Positions 10,938-23,309 of a stretch of 64,000 bases of DNA are shown one piece after another. The translations under genes were made by a program, and so were the position numbers. The DNA is from Tricholomella constricta (lineage: Eukaryota; Basidiomycota; Agaricomycetes; Agaricales; Lyophyllaceae), in contig JAACJP010000017.1 of NCBI GenBank assembly GCA_013368375.1, positions 62,001 through 126,000 on the forward strand. Direction: 5' to 3'. The notes beneath the pieces were generated by a model. That model had not been told where the DNA came from. It saw only the letters and a program-made list of their open reading frames with translations, and did no database searches. Numbering within the stretch: the first letter of the stretch is position 1; each line of letters begins with the position of its first letter.

Positions 10938-11863
10938 TCTGGTGTTTGGCAGTTGAGAACTTGAGAAATACTAGTAAATGAAAGATAGATCAGGGTCTTG
11001 ACAATGAGTGTTGCGATGCTGCCGATGTTGGGATCGGGGATCGCAGTTAATCACGTGAGCACTAATGGCTTGACGCGTCGAGGCGCGTCGGGCTCATGGA
11101 ATGAGGACACAATAGTACTACCAATACTGGAAGCTGTCGGTAGAGAGCCGCTGACCATATCGAAGCTCAAGAGAGCTCTATATACTTCAATCGATGTCAT
11201 CCCTGATTATCCGCCGATTTTTGCCTAGAAGGGCCAAGTTCTTCACCCTCGTCTTCTGTATGATTGTGTAACAACGCTCGTCTTCTGCAAAAGTGACTGT
11301 ATAGTTACAATGAATCCTTTCAACTCGTGTCGGAATATTGCTGTTACAAGCCACGCAGTTTCGGAACTTCCGCAAGCCGTGACGCCGTCGACAGAATTAC
11401 TCCCCTGGGCCTCGACCCGATGTCTGAGCTAGGCTCGCCATTGACGTTGGTGCGGGGGGGAACCAGCTCTACAAGTCCAAGGGTGACGTGATTTTCGAGA
11501 GAGTGAAAAACGGCGAAAGCTTTTGCAAACGGACAAAGTTTGAATTTCGGTAAGGGGTTACGGTCATAACGGTTCGTAAAGTGGACGGGGGATAAGAGCG
11601 ATACTACGGAAATGCAAGCGGAAAGCCACCATGTCATGATCATATGTATGGTGTGGCAGGATTTGATGAAAGAAAAGAGATTGGTGTGTATAATGAAGTG
11701 ATTCCGAGGGATATTGATGAAGTAAATTCCTGGACGAATGCGAAGGGAACAAAAAAAAATACCAGACATTTGGGAGGAATATAGAAAACAAGAGGGAGTG
11801 GATTGGACGATTGTGTCAAGAAAGATAACGGAGTTGGACGGGGGGTTGTGGCGCGGTGATTGT
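10938..11863. other. Intergenic region upstream of AIP1
   Basis: It contains the AIP1 promoter side and the 3' flank of the RRM/MLLE gene. Short open frames here have no recognisable domain. No RNA gene was seen. Confidence 0.45.
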
Positions 11864-14766
11864 CTATTTACCGGTCGTGATTGAGAGAGCCTTTTCCTTG
11901 AGAACGGAAGGGTAGCTGTTCATGAGATGGGCCAGCGAACGGAGATCTTCTTGATCAAGCAGAGCGATAGTAACTTTCGGCTAGATTGAAGATCATCATT
12001 AGGCGGCAAGTCCAAGTGATAACAGTTAGGACATACCGCTCCTTTGACACCGAATGACTTGACAACCTTGAATCTGCGGGGAAAAGTTTCAGGTTTGATT
12101 CACGGCCGAGACTAGGCAACCTTACAATTTATCTCCGAGCTGTTGTTTCTGGACTTGGGATGGCTTGTCACGGAGGCCGTCCATAAAGTCATCAGTCGCC
12201 TGTATCACAAGGGCATCAGCCTTGGGCAATGGCAAACCCGTGGCGGACGACGATGTGGCGATCCGGATAATCTCAGATGCGGGCAACTTCGCCAACGACG
12301 CAATAGTATGCGTCGTCGTTGCCCCCCCTGGAGTGCCAGGCAAGGGTGATGAAGCTGCAGATGGGCCTCTCGACGATAGATCTGGAGTTTTCGGCGATTC
12401 CTCCACCCTGGACACATGCTTCTTGGCTTGTGGGGTGACCGGGGCGGTGGCAGTGTGGGGAGCAGATTTCGTCGACTGAGCATCGCAGAGCTTTGGGTCA
12501 TCATCTCCATCATCGCTTTCCAGCACCATTTTTGCGTCCGCGAGCTTGGTCCGGAGGACTTCAACGTTAAAAAGGCACATGGCGCGCTCACGCTTGGGGA
12601 GGCTCATCAGGAGATCAGTAAGCTCCGATTGACGCGATGTTTCGAGCTTGCTGACGGAGACCAACATGCGATCTCTCTCTGAGGTCGGTGGGACTGATCC
12701 GGAAGGCGACGACGTGCGTGGAGGGGACGATAATGCCGGGCTAACGGAGATCGGCGTGGAGGGATGCTCCGGAGCGCTCGCAGTGGCATTGAGGGAGTTA
12801 GGATCGAGCAAGCGGGAATCCTGCGATGCGGCTGGCGATGGTGATTTCGAAGGCGTCGAGGGCTTCAACATATGCTTCAATCCGTGGACCTGGGTCTCAA
12901 GCTTTGCAGGATCATCGATGCACTGTACGACCTCGCTAAGCGATAGGCCGACAAGTGAGTCCACGACCACATCTACGTCCCTTTCGGAGACGATCCGTAG
13001 CGACTTAACACGGCGATTCAGCTCCCCAGTTAGGACTTCTTTCCTAACTACGGGCGACAAAGTCGCCAAATCGTCGTAGCGCATGGGCAGGCTGAGAGTT
13101 CCCGAAAGTGCGGCCTGCAATATCCATCAGTATGCTAAAAGGACAGGTAATTCAAAGATTTCGAACGTTGAAATAGCTGCCAGAGCCTCTCCTGGTCTTT
13201 TCGGGTCTATCAAATTGACTCGAAACGGGGGAGAGAGGAGCAGAAACCCGGCGGGGGCTGGACCACCCTGCATAGTCACCAGCTTCGCTGGCAGTGGGGC
13301 TTGTAGCGCCACTGGAGCTCCTTGGGTGACCATTATGTCCGAACCGTTGCGCGAGCTTTTCCTGACGCAGCTGCTTGGGCTCATGCAGACGCACAACAAC
13401 CTGTTTAGTTCCCAATTGAACTCCGTTCATCGCGTGCATTGCCGCAGCAGCTGTGGATGGCGCGTGAGATATGGTCCAGGTCGAAGATTTAGCAACGCAC
13501 CTTGGCTGGGTGTTTGGTACGACACGAAACCAAACCCACGGCTCTCCCCACTCTCGTTGCGCATGACGCGTGCACTATGTTTATCCTTGTCAACACAAGC
13601 CACCATCTATACGCAAATACGATCGTACCTCACGATCTGGCCGAACTGAAGAACATGGACATCGTTCATATGCTCATAAGAAAATCACACTGAAAGCTCT
13701 CACCTGTCGGAAGTGACTGAACAGACTATTGGAATCGATATCAGGATCGAGATTCTGCGGAGATGATCAGCCATAGAGAATCCAGGGTTGAGAAGAAGGC
13801 CCACTTTGCAAAAAAGGTTGCATGGGTCTATCAGGCCACTATGGCTATTTGATCCGGGCCCCGACATGGGGGCAAGCTGGACCTGTTGACCAGGACCATG
13901 AACAAATGGCGCAACTGGTGATTGGGGGGCTTGCCGTACAGAGTACGGACTGCCACGCGGGGGAGAATACTGTTGACACTATTAACACCAGATGTCTTCT
14001 CCATGGAAGTACAAGTGACCCACCTGTGAGGGGTAAGCAGGAAACATGGATCCGGAGGGAACAAAGGTAGGCGCGTTGGCGCTAAACTCATTGACGGTTC
14101 CACTCGTGCGACGGGCTTGGTATATTTGGACGGCGATGTTCTGGCCCTCAATGTCGGCACAATGCATGGCCTCCTCGGCAGCACGAGCATCGTCTTCATT
14201 CCAAAATTCGATTGTGCCTGTATCTGCTCCGAAATGGGTCTGGGTCCGTGCAGAGGCAAGGGCGCCAAAGGCTCGGAAGAGGTCGTACAGTTGGCCGTCG
14301 GAGTAGCCCGGTGGCAGGTGCTTCACGAGACGCGGAAGGGCAGACGGGGGCGGGAGTGGTGTCGGTGGGTTGGTTGGTGGGTATGGCGAAAGCACCAGTG
14401 GGACAGGAGGTTGGATGCCGGGAAGAGGTCGTGATTGGAGAGTGGCGAGGGCTTTCTCCGCTGCATATGTCCAAATGTTCAACGTCACAATTCTATTACA
14501 TGATTTGATTTGGTTCACGAGGAGGTTTACTACTTACCCTTCTCAATGAATTTGAACTCGATGGTGCCAGACAAGATGTTGTTGGAGCCGTCGCGTGGTA
14601 TCTTAGGTCTGAACGGGCCACAGGATACGAAGGCCAGAGCAAGATTTTCGTCAGTAACAAAGGGTGGGACGTTGGATATGTATAAGAGCGGTTCGTGAAG
14701 GTATGGGTGCGGGTGCGGCCCATGCGATTCGTGGTCTTGGGGTGCGTGATCGTACTCGGAATCCAT
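11864..14766 (-). CDS. rrm4: Rrm4-like RNA-binding protein, three RRMs and three MLLE domains
   Basis: The domain order matches Rrm4 of Ustilago maydis, the protein that links mRNAs to moving endosomes. RRM1 begins near residue 25 (PLLYISNVPPFVTDENLALAF), RRM2 has RLVKHLPPGYSDGQLYDLFRAF with GTIEFWNEDDARAAEEAM, and RRM3 reads NLFCKNLDPDIDSNSLFSHF with SRGFGFVSYQTPSQA. The C-terminal half carries MLLE/PABC-type repeats: RYDDLATLSPVVRKEVLTGE, then ELTDLLMSLPKRERAMCLFN, then a last and most canonical one built from QKQQLGDKLFKVVKSFG, PKVTIALLDQEDLRSLAHLM and NSYPSVLKEKAL, where ALLDQED takes the place of the MLLE signature. A Ser/Pro-rich linker joins the halves. The end at 11864 comes from a short last exon ending LSITTGK. 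The start is the ATG of MDSEYDHAPQ. An ordinary poly(A)-binding protein would have four RRMs and one MLLE, so that alternative is unlikely. Confidence 0.82.
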
Positions 14767-15240
14767 CGTGATTATCGGGAACTGGTAGAACTAATCGAGG
14801 AGTAAGGGAGACGGAAGAGATAAAACTGAGAGATCCAGGTCAGCTGGGAGACCTCTAAAATCGTAGCCTGGCCAGTTGATGACTGCCTGGTCGAGGAAAG
14901 GGTGTCCACAAAAAAGTTGCCCTCATAGGCTTATGTAAACTGATGTCTGTAATGTCCGCCAGCTAGTCCGCTTGTGGCTTGTTCCGGAGCCAACTAACAT
15001 CTCAGAGAAACATCCATGTTGTCGTAGCTAGTATATATACATCGTTTCGTTGTGTAGGCAGCGTGAAATAAAGATATGAAATCATGAAAATTTCTAAAAT
15101 TTCTAACACCAGTCAAGATGTGAAATGGGTCTGCCTGTCCCATTCGCAATCAGATGAAGGATATCTCCTGAAGAAGTGACATTCTTACCGTGGTCGTGAA
15201 TAAATTAACAGTACCAAGAGCGTGAAGATCGTGTCATGGA
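14767..15240. other. Intergenic region
   Basis: Promoter side of the Rrm4-like gene and 3' flank of the small secreted protein gene. Nothing else is supported. An AT-rich patch with AAATTTCTAAAATTTCTAA lies near 15090. Confidence 0.4.
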
Positions 15241-15808
15241 TCATGGGTGGCGACCTCTGTGATGGCGTCTGCGGGAGAGCAATCAGACAGGGACAAAGAG
15301 TTGACTGAGGAGAGGAAGCTCACCGACGAGTAGACCGAGTGGGCTTCAAGAGACTTCTGGATTTTCAAAGACAAAGGAGTCAGTAGTAATCCCAATAAAT
15401 TACGACCATTCTCACCGTTTCGTCAGGCTGCCGATCCACTCAGGTATGATGTACAAGGTGCCAGTCATTTTGTACTCTGTCCGGCTAAGGTCATGTCAGC
15501 CCATGGATTGATTTAGCGCGGCAAATGGCAATTTACCGTTCATCAACAGCCAGGGAGCTCGACTCGGGTAGCACATCCAGGATTGTTTCTGTCTGACGAC
15601 TGGAACTTGAAAGCCCGGGAAATGCAGCGCCGATGTGTGGAGGTAAGTTTAACGCGGAAGTGAAGGCCGCCGGGGTCTCGTCGAATTGCGCACTGGGCGA
15701 GTTCACCATCTGCATGTCGGACGAATGAAACAGCGGAGCCCCCGTAACGAGTTGGAGCGATGTCCAGAGCACGATGAGAGCCAGAACGACAACCCGGGAG
15801 TGATACAT
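15241..15808 (-). CDS. Small secreted protein, function unknown
   Basis: A clear signal peptide opens the protein: MYHSRVVVLALIVLWTSLQL, with a likely cleavage after VTGA. The first exon encodes a Ser/Ala/Pro-rich mature segment (NLPPHIGAAFPGLSSSS) up to LAVDER. I join it through GT-AG introns to RTEYKMTGTLYIIPEWIGSL and TKRSLLKPTRSTRR, ending RRHHRGRHP, about 130 residues in four exons. The very basic end is unlike the rest of the protein. No cysteine pattern typical of hydrophobins or effectors is present. The first exon is well supported by the signal peptide; the small later exons are plausible junctions only. Confidence 0.5.
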
Positions 15809-16638
15809 AGCGGTGAAGTGAACCTTGGAGGGGTGAATTGAAAGGTTGACTGAAATACGATGGCGCCAACATGTGGATTTAAAGTCTTTTGCACAGGTGT
15901 AATGGAAGGCTGAGCCTCCGGTGAATGTCTAGACCGCAACTTCGAGAAACCGGTACTAGTGCTCCTGGCTTCCTGGCCCGCGGATTTTCCGTGCAGGAGG
16001 AGTGCGGTGGAAAGGCTTCTTCAGCGGAAGAATCATGCCAAGTGTGGTATTACAAATGAATGTTCAGCGGTCCGCGGGAAACCGTGTTGTGCAGAAAGTT
16101 CCATAGTATGTAAAGCTAGACTTCACGGTCAACGGATGCAGCGCATTGGTCTGGTGCCCGAAAGACTCGCGCATGTCGTACATGGTTAGACGTTGGCTGC
16201 TCATTCCGATTTGAATGATCGGTTTTTGCAAGTTCTAACCTGCTATCTATAAAAAGGCAAAGTTACGAGGACCTCCTCAACCAGTGTTTTGCCAACTCAC
16301 GCAGAATGAACTTTTGATATAGGCAAAAAAGCGCCCACGTGTCCCCTTTTTTCCCCTAGTAGATTTGAAGAATGAATTTCAGCCTTTCAAACTTCATCAC
16401 AAGGCATGGTCAACTCGTTGTCCCTGTTGATCCACGGACTTCTTAGCTCCTCATTTTACGTCCTCATCAACGATATCCCGTCAGGCTTCTGACGCTCCTC
16501 TGCTTCCAATTAAATCTTCCGGTTGTTGAGATGAATGCCACGATAGCAGAAGAAAGCGCGAATGGAGCCTGGTGGTCGTTCATTTTCATATCCATGAAAT
16601 AAGCTCGCTATCACAATAATCATAAGATACCTCACTGA
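15809..16638. other. Intergenic region
   Basis: No gene is supported. One 76-codon frame at 15959-16189 has no motif. The part from 15809 is the promoter side of the small secreted protein gene. Confidence 0.45.
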
Positions 16639-18115
16639 TCAACCATCTCCCTCGAGATTGAGGTCAGGATAATTCTTAAGAGGATCTTTGCGGAGCGCCT
16701 CCATTTCCGAAGCTAAACCCGGGGCCTTTCCTGCAGCCCTTTTGACTTTCATGACTGAGTCAGGGACTGCAAGTGATGGCGCTGGCGGCGCCGCAATCGT
16801 CTAGAAGGCCCCAGTCAACGTTGCGCAGCGGCAAAGTATGACATAACACTCACCTCATCCCGGAATGGTGTGAAGCTAGGCGTAGACGGTACAGCAGGTG
16901 CCGCGCTATCTTGACCATCAACGAACGGTGTTATCCGGCACTTTGAAGGTGTTTTGGGAACGACATCTCGTCCGGCCTTGGATTTCGCGCCAGGAACAGG
17001 CGGAGGAAGCATATCTTCTGGAGTTGGGTCCTTATAGATGGCTATTCTGGAACCCGAAACTGCAGCAGTGGACCCAGAGCCGGACGCGACTCTTTTCGAC
17101 CGCCCGGGCTGTTTAATTGTCGTCCCTGCGAGCTTCTTTGTCTCCGGCACGTTTTCTTTGATCCTGGTTTTACGTGTACCGATGTCTGTCCACGTGTTTG
17201 CTGAGGACTCAGCAGCCTGGGATTCAGAGCCTGTGGGGTCCACAAAGATCTGGAGGGGGGTGTTGGAGGTAGAACGGGAGGTTGAAGGTGCAGCAGATTG
17301 ACTACTGCGTGACGAGGGCAGTCTGGCTGACGCGACGCCAGACCGTGAACTCGAAGCAAGAATGGGCCTTGTGGACGACGTGGTCGCGGCAGGGGCTGGA
17401 GGTAGAAGTGTATTGCTCATCATACGCTTCTGAAAATCGTCGTGCCTGTTCTGTAGGTGGTCAAGGGGTGATGCTCGTCTGGCGATTCCAAGAGCATAAG
17501 CCTCGTCCGCATCCTTCCGCCTGCAGATGATCAGTTGGACATGCCCATGAATCAAATGGAGCTCGAAAGAACTCACCGTCCATCCCGTTCTAAAACAGCG
17601 GCATACTCCTCGTACAGCAGGGCAAACTCTGTGCCTATCTCGTTGGCAATCAAAAACCGGTAGATAAGCGTGGGCCGCTCCACGAAGCTGGCATAAAGAA
17701 GCCACAGCTTGAGGTACTTCAGGTCCCCTCTCCACTTCCCTCCTCGGTCGTCTTTGAGAACTCTAGTAGCCTCCTCGAGTAGTTCCAGAAGCCCAGATTC
17801 CACACTGGGACCTTGGGGGTAGTTCTCGATCGTCCAGTACACCAAACGACAGTATGCGTCCAAGGGGTCTCCGTCCTCATCATCCAGTGCCAGCTCAACA
17901 TTTATTCGGAGTCTGTTGCGTGTAGCCGAGAGCTTCGCCTCCCGTTGCGCGTGTGGGGTTGCAAGAATGGCTGAAAGCGCGGTGACTCGTCGACCAGTTC
18001 CAAGAGGCTGAACATTCTCTTTGGCTGCCTCTAGTAAATCGCAGTCAACGATGGTAGGTGAGTTGTCGGTAAAAACGTCGTCTTCTGATAGCATTTCAGA
18101 GTTATGAAAAACCAC
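16639..18115 (-). CDS. MAD3: Mad3 spindle checkpoint protein (Mad3/BUB1 homology region)
   Basis: Mad3 is part of the mitotic checkpoint complex that blocks Cdc20-APC/C until kinetochores attach. Three exons on the minus strand encode about 360 residues. An early KEN box (EAAKENVQPL, about residues 32-34) precedes the Mad3/BUB1 TPR-like region I, with DPLDAYCRLVYWTIENYPQG, DLKYLKLWLLYASFVERP and IYRFLIANEIGTEFALLYEE. A second KEN box lies about residue 301 in TRIKENVPETKK. The last exon encodes SVMKVKRAAGKAPGL and ends ALRKDPLKNYPDLNLEGDG. No kinase domain follows, so this is Mad3 and not Bub1. The two KEN boxes, early and late, are the known APC/C-inhibitory layout. Confidence 0.9.
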
Positions 18116-18736
18116 GATAAGAGAGTGGGAGGTTTAGAATCACGGTTCAGAAATAAAGGGTATCGACACGTGACCGCGTCATCTTGCCGGCCCTGAACCT
18201 CTTTTTGGACGCTGGAACCTTTCATTCAGAAATGCATGCTGTATTCTACGACAGCTCTATCCCTTCACAATAACTTTTTTTTCTACTTCTCACCAACCTG
18301 CTATAGCTACTCTAGACGATGCACTTACCGTGGATCTCTCTCACGGCATAATTTTAATGAAAGCTTTTCCATCCCTTTCCATCCTCGTTGACTCTCTTTA
18401 CCCCATAAAATTCTTGATTCCGCGCTATGCGCTCTCATGCCTGATGAAGGACCAAATTTAGATCCCCCCCCCCTCCGCCTATGCCCCTGGACTGCTCTAA
18501 AAGTGATCATAAATCTCGTCCTGATAGTATCGTTCGAAGAACGCATTAGCTGGTGCACATCTCCTACTCCCCTGTTGATATATCCACGTGCTTCTCTTAT
18601 CATCGCCGCCTACTTAGTACTTGCTTCCCTTCGAAGATGACCTTGGCAAGCTCCAAGCCAATACCTACCCCACCTGAGGTATTGGCGCTTTAAATAGGCA
18701 CATCTGGGGCAGAAAAATCACTGTCGACTGCCTATC
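18116..18736. other. Divergent promoter region between MAD3 and oxalate decarboxylase
   Basis: No coding sequence is supported. The region must hold both promoters. A TATA-like element for the right-hand gene is listed separately. Confidence 0.5.
18689..18696 (+). promoter_or_regulatory. TATA-like element of oxalate decarboxylase gene
   Basis: TTTAAATA lies 41 bp before the ATG. The short distance implies a short leader if it is used. Assigned by position and sequence only. Confidence 0.4.
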
Positions 18737-20729
18737 ATGTTCCTTTGCTTATCGCTGGTGGTTGTCTCCCTAATTATTCGGAGAGCGTCAACGGCACCTG
18801 CCCTTGGACTTCATGAGGGCGTCCCATCCCGCGTTCCGGAGAGCCTTGACTCAAACAAGCAAACATGGAATTTCAAGTCGCCAGAGGTATCTCAACCAGT
18901 TCGGGGCAGCCTAGGAGCAAACATACTTGGCCCTCAGAATGTTGACCTGGAACGACAAAACCCGGACCTGGTAGCTCCACCTACGACAGACCATGGCCAA
19001 CTCCCAAATATCAAGTGGCCGTTCTCTCTCAGCCACACTCGCCTTACGGAAGGCGGCTGGGCCCGCGGGCAAAATGGTGTGCATGTTTTTCGTCTATCTG
19101 ACTTTGCGTGTTTTGAGATTCGGATTCATAGTGGATGTGTTGCCTGTCGCAACGGCGTTGGCAGGTAAAATTCGGTCTGACACCTTCATATTTCCCCATT
19201 AACGAAAAAACGTCCTAGGTGTGAATATGCGTCTTAAGGCTGGCGCTATCCGGTGCGTGAAGAGGCTCCTTCGAGTCAAACGGATTCTAAACCTTGTTCC
19301 CAGCGAGTTACATTGGCACAGTACTGCAGAGGCATGTAAAAATAACATCTCTTTATTAATACTTGTTAACATTGCTCGTAGTGGGCATACATGTTGAAGG
19401 TAACGAATTCCCGCTTCTTGGCACTGATTTTAAAATTTTAATCAATATAGGGAGAGGTCAGAATCAGTACTGTGACGCCCGAAGGACATGTTTTTGTTGG
19501 GGATGTTGTGAGTTTTATGTACTGTCTCCTTGTGAACACACGCCGATAAGTTCTCAAGTCCGAAGGAGACCTATGGTACTTTCCCGCCGGGCATCCACAT
19601 TCCATCCAAGCCAAGAGCGCCACGGAAGATGGGGCTGAATTCCTTTTAATCTTCGATTCGGGAACATTTTCAGAAGATTCAACATTCCTCCTTACGGACT
19701 GGCTCGCTCACGTCCCGAAGAGCGTTCTCGCCAAGAATTTTGGAATAAAAGATTTAACTGTCTTTGATCACATTCCGGAAAAGGAGCTGTACATCTTCCC
19801 GTGTAAGTTTTTAGTGTTCTTTTCTGGTATCTCTCCAATGAAGTCCAAACCTGGATAGCTTCTCCTCCACCGGACGATCCCAAATCGGATATGGCAGTCC
19901 CAAACGATACGCCGAATCCTTACACTTTTCTGCTCTCCAAAGTCGTGCCGACTGGGCAGCCAGGAGGAAGTTCGAAGATTGTTGATTCGAGAACCTTCAA
20001 GGTTGCTGAGAAGATTAGCGCCGTCGAAGTAGTGGTCGAGGTTGGAGGCATGAGGTATATCGACAATCTTGTAAGCTCCAAAATCACCAATGATCACTTT
20101 TTACCTTCCTTCCAGGGAACTTCACGTAAGGACGGTTCTCATCTCTTTTTAAGTCTTTATCTGAAACGGTGGACGTGTAGTGGCACCCAACTCAGCCGGA
20201 GTGGACCTTTTATATGTTGGTTTCTCTTGCCGACGCTGTGTGGTAGCCATCTAATCTTGGAGCCTTCAATTCTCTAGCTCTGGGGAGGCACGTGTGACTG
20301 CATTCGCCTCATCAACGAATGCACATACATATAACTTTGCGGTGCGGCTCCTTTACATCCATACCGGTTTCTTGGTCAAAGTAACTTGTTCTTCAGGCGG
20401 GCGATGTCGGTTATATCCCACCATCTTATGGTGAGAGCTCTACAACAAAGTCTCGAGGCAGCGATCGACGATTATCTATAGGTCACTACGTGGAGAACAC
20501 TGGTAATACGACTCTCAAATTCCTCGAGGTTTTCCAAGCAGGTAAGTCGTTCCGCCATCACCCAAGTTTCCAGTTTAACACGCGCATGGTGGTACCAGGG
20601 ATAGTTCAGGATATTTCACTGACGCAGTGGCTGGCGCTTACTCCCCCGGAGCTGGTCAAAGCACATCTTGGGTTTTCGACTGAGGTAATCTCGAAACTCA
20701 GCAAGGTCAAACACGAGGTCGTGCGATGA
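18737..20729 (+). CDS. Oxalate decarboxylase (secreted bicupin)
   Basis: It converts oxalate to formate and CO2 with manganese, outside the cell or in the wall, and helps wood- and litter-decay fungi control oxalate and pH. The signal peptide is MFLCLSLVVVSLIIRRASTA. I can join about 14 exons with no frame break. Cupin 1 has the metal ligands in RELHWHSTAEWAYMLKG and FPAGHPHSIQA; cupin 2 has them in RELHWHPTQPEWTF and PPSYGHYVENTGN. The lid loop SEDST matches the SENST loop with the catalytic Glu of bacterial OxdC, favouring decarboxylase over oxidase. The protein ends VISKLSKVKHEVVR. One intron, after the codons for HSTAE near 19330, needs a GC-AG donor (GAG|GCATGT). It is divergent from MAD3 and convergent with an MFS transporter. 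Confidence 0.93.
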
Positions 20730-21000
20730 AACCCAACTCGTTTTTTATCCCACTTCACTTTACATATCAAGCCCCGTCTTCCTCTCCCGTCTACGACTTA
20801 CGTATGGCTGCACATTACAATGTTGGACTATTTTCCTTGGCTCCCTTCTCTGGCCTCTATCACTGAATGAGACGAATTCGTACACAGCAACTCGAAGAGC
20901 ATTTAACCGGAGCAGCATCTGGCTAATACGTATACATTATTCAACATACATCGTACAATTTCATTGCAGCAACCTGTCTCTTGTCCGACGCGTTAAAATC

Positions 21001-23309
21001 TTAAGGCATGTATCGGAAGTTCGGGGCCTAAAAAAATAAATGAACAAGCAGAACACTATTGATGGTGAGCGTAGACAGACCTTGTCAGCCAGTTCATAGG
21101 TGTCGACTCGGGCGTTAGTGGCAGGTTTTCCGTAAAGCTTATCCCGACGGGCGTTCTCCATTCGGTATGATATCTGTACATTCATTAGACACGGACCAGA
21201 TGCAGTTAGGGACACCCACAGTAAGAATAATGCAGCAAATAGCAGCAAGGAACTCCAGGGCACATCCGACTGACGGGTTATAGATCAGTCGTCGGGTATC
21301 TGAACAGAGACATCAACTCACTTGCAAATCCTTTACTGTTTGAATCCCATATTAGAGAAGCGATAGACGGTAGCAGTTGGATTATCACTCACGTATACTC
21401 CGGTCCCTCAATTTTTGGGTAAATGTGAGATCCGAGAACGCTTCCGCACTGGCCAATAGCCATGAACATGGGGATCCCGGTGGCTTTCTTTGTTTCTGAT
21501 CCGAGATTATGGGCGACTGGTGGAAACGAACTAAATATACCGCGGCTTGAACGATCTCGAGACGAGCATGTTACTCACACCAGGCAATAATAAGAGCAAT
21601 GGTCGTATATGTCCCACCGACTATGCAGAAGGTCGCAAAGTACCGGACGCGATTGTTTTCGTGAACTGTCAATAGCAAGCTTTAGATGGGAGGAAAAGAG
21701 TATGTCAGGGCCAGAAGACTGTGATAACAGGAGACCTACAGATATCCGATGGCGCCGATTGTGCAAGTTGTTGCCATAAATAAACCTCTGCTTTGTAACT
21801 TATCGGAAGCATATGAGAAGGTTAAAAGGAGCACTGCAGCAACTGCATATGGTGGAACCGTGTACAGTTGAGCTCGTGCGCGTGCTATTAAGAATATTAA
21901 TAGTTTGGCCCGCGTGCATCAAAGAAAGACAAGAAAAGCTGCACTCACTATATCCGAGGGTTAGCAGGATGGTGGGTAAGAACGCGGAAATGGATGCTAG
22001 GGCACAGTTCAGCCCAAAATAGATGACTCCCGCCGTGTATATCTGAGGAGAAATCTCAGTACGTCGGTTGGAGTTGGATGAGTTACACCAGAGACAACAC
22101 TCACCCTCCAGTCCTTGAATGCCATTCGGATATGAGCTATTACATGGTGAGTATATTAAAGACTGGACGAATATCAATAGAAGACATGCCTCTGTTGACA
22201 ACGGCTCCGGTATCACCGCTGGTAGCCCGGTTCATCCTTTCCAAAGCAATGGCACGTTCGCGTTCATTGAAGAATGTCGTAGACTCCGGGCGATTTGGAA
22301 GAAGGAAGATAGTCAGAACACCGAGTATCACTGCGGGACTCCCCTGCATTTATCTGCTTGAGCAAATCAGATCGTAAATGAGAATCAGCTCTGACCTCGA
22401 TGATAAACAGGAGTCTCCAGTTCTGTACATGGGTGTGAATATTTTGGACGCCGAAAGCAAGAAGTCCTCCGAATGCTCCAGCAACTGCTGCGAAGCCAAA
22501 CCAATATGCCATCTGCGGCGAGAAATTAGAAGATGAAATTTGAGGATTTTAAAAGTTAGTTACACGCAGCCCCATTTCCGCCTTTGTGTAAAATAATGCT
22601 GACCAGGTGCATCGTCAGTGGTGTTCGTTTAGACCGAAGCTAGATATCTCACAGAAATAGAGCGGGATCGCAGGGCCAAATCCGGATTCAAAGATACCAA
22701 GGAAAACTCTGGCCGTCATCATACCACCGAAGTTAAATGCTGTGGCCTGATATCGACAGACCGTCAAAAAATCGAACACGTAGAGATCTAAGCACGCGTT
22801 CATACCATGAGTGTCGAGGATATACCCCAGCCGATGGCAGAGCAAGCCATCCATACTCTCGGAGGGAAGAGTTTGGAGGCTATTGTTGCTGGTACCTGGC
22901 ACATAATCTGTTACGCATATTGTTCAGCAAGAGGTCACCGGGCAGTCATTAGGATGCCTTACATAGGAGAAGAAGAACACGGAATTAATCCAGTCGAACA
23001 AGACTCCCGTCTTGTCCCCTCCAAGGATGTCCTCTGTAAGACCTTGTAAGCGTGCGTTGCCCAAGTTAGAGCGATCAAGGTCTGAAGATAAAGTTTGTCA
23101 ATGTCATACCGCAAGGTAGAAAAGGTAAAAGACTGACATGCGAAAAGGTAGAGAAGGCAGGCAATGGGTAGGATCCTGCTGTCGAGTTTTCGAACTAGCT
23201 TCTTCTCCTCAAGCGACTGCTCGAGCTCGCTCTGTGAATTCTCCGAGAGAGACTCGAGCTTCTCGTTATCATTGGTCAATTTAGAGTCGCGTCTCGAATT
23301 GACGGACAT
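21001..23309 (-). CDS. MFS transporter, anion:cation symporter (Dal5/Tna1-like) family
   Basis: This plasma-membrane importer belongs to the family that moves organic anions such as allantoate, nicotinate or pantothenate with protons; its own substrate is unknown. The N-terminus is a charged cytosolic tail (MSVNSRRDSKLTND, then QSELEQSLEEKKLVRKLD). TM1 and the family signature follow: RILPIACLLYLFAYLDRSNL and GNARLQGLTEDI. Next come VFFFSYIMCQVPATIASKLF and ATAFNFGGMMTARVFLGIFE with SGFGPAIPLYF. The end matches the family pattern: ENARRDKLYGKPA, then VDTYELADK spliced to APNFRYMP and stop. Many short introns split the gene and I did not verify every junction. It lies tail to tail with oxalate decarboxylase, about 270 bp apart, but no functional link is shown. 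Confidence 0.82.

Noticed and set aside
12165..13079. Plus-strand open frames of 104-143 codons
   Set aside because: They lie opposite the well-supported MLLE-domain exon of the Rrm4-like gene.
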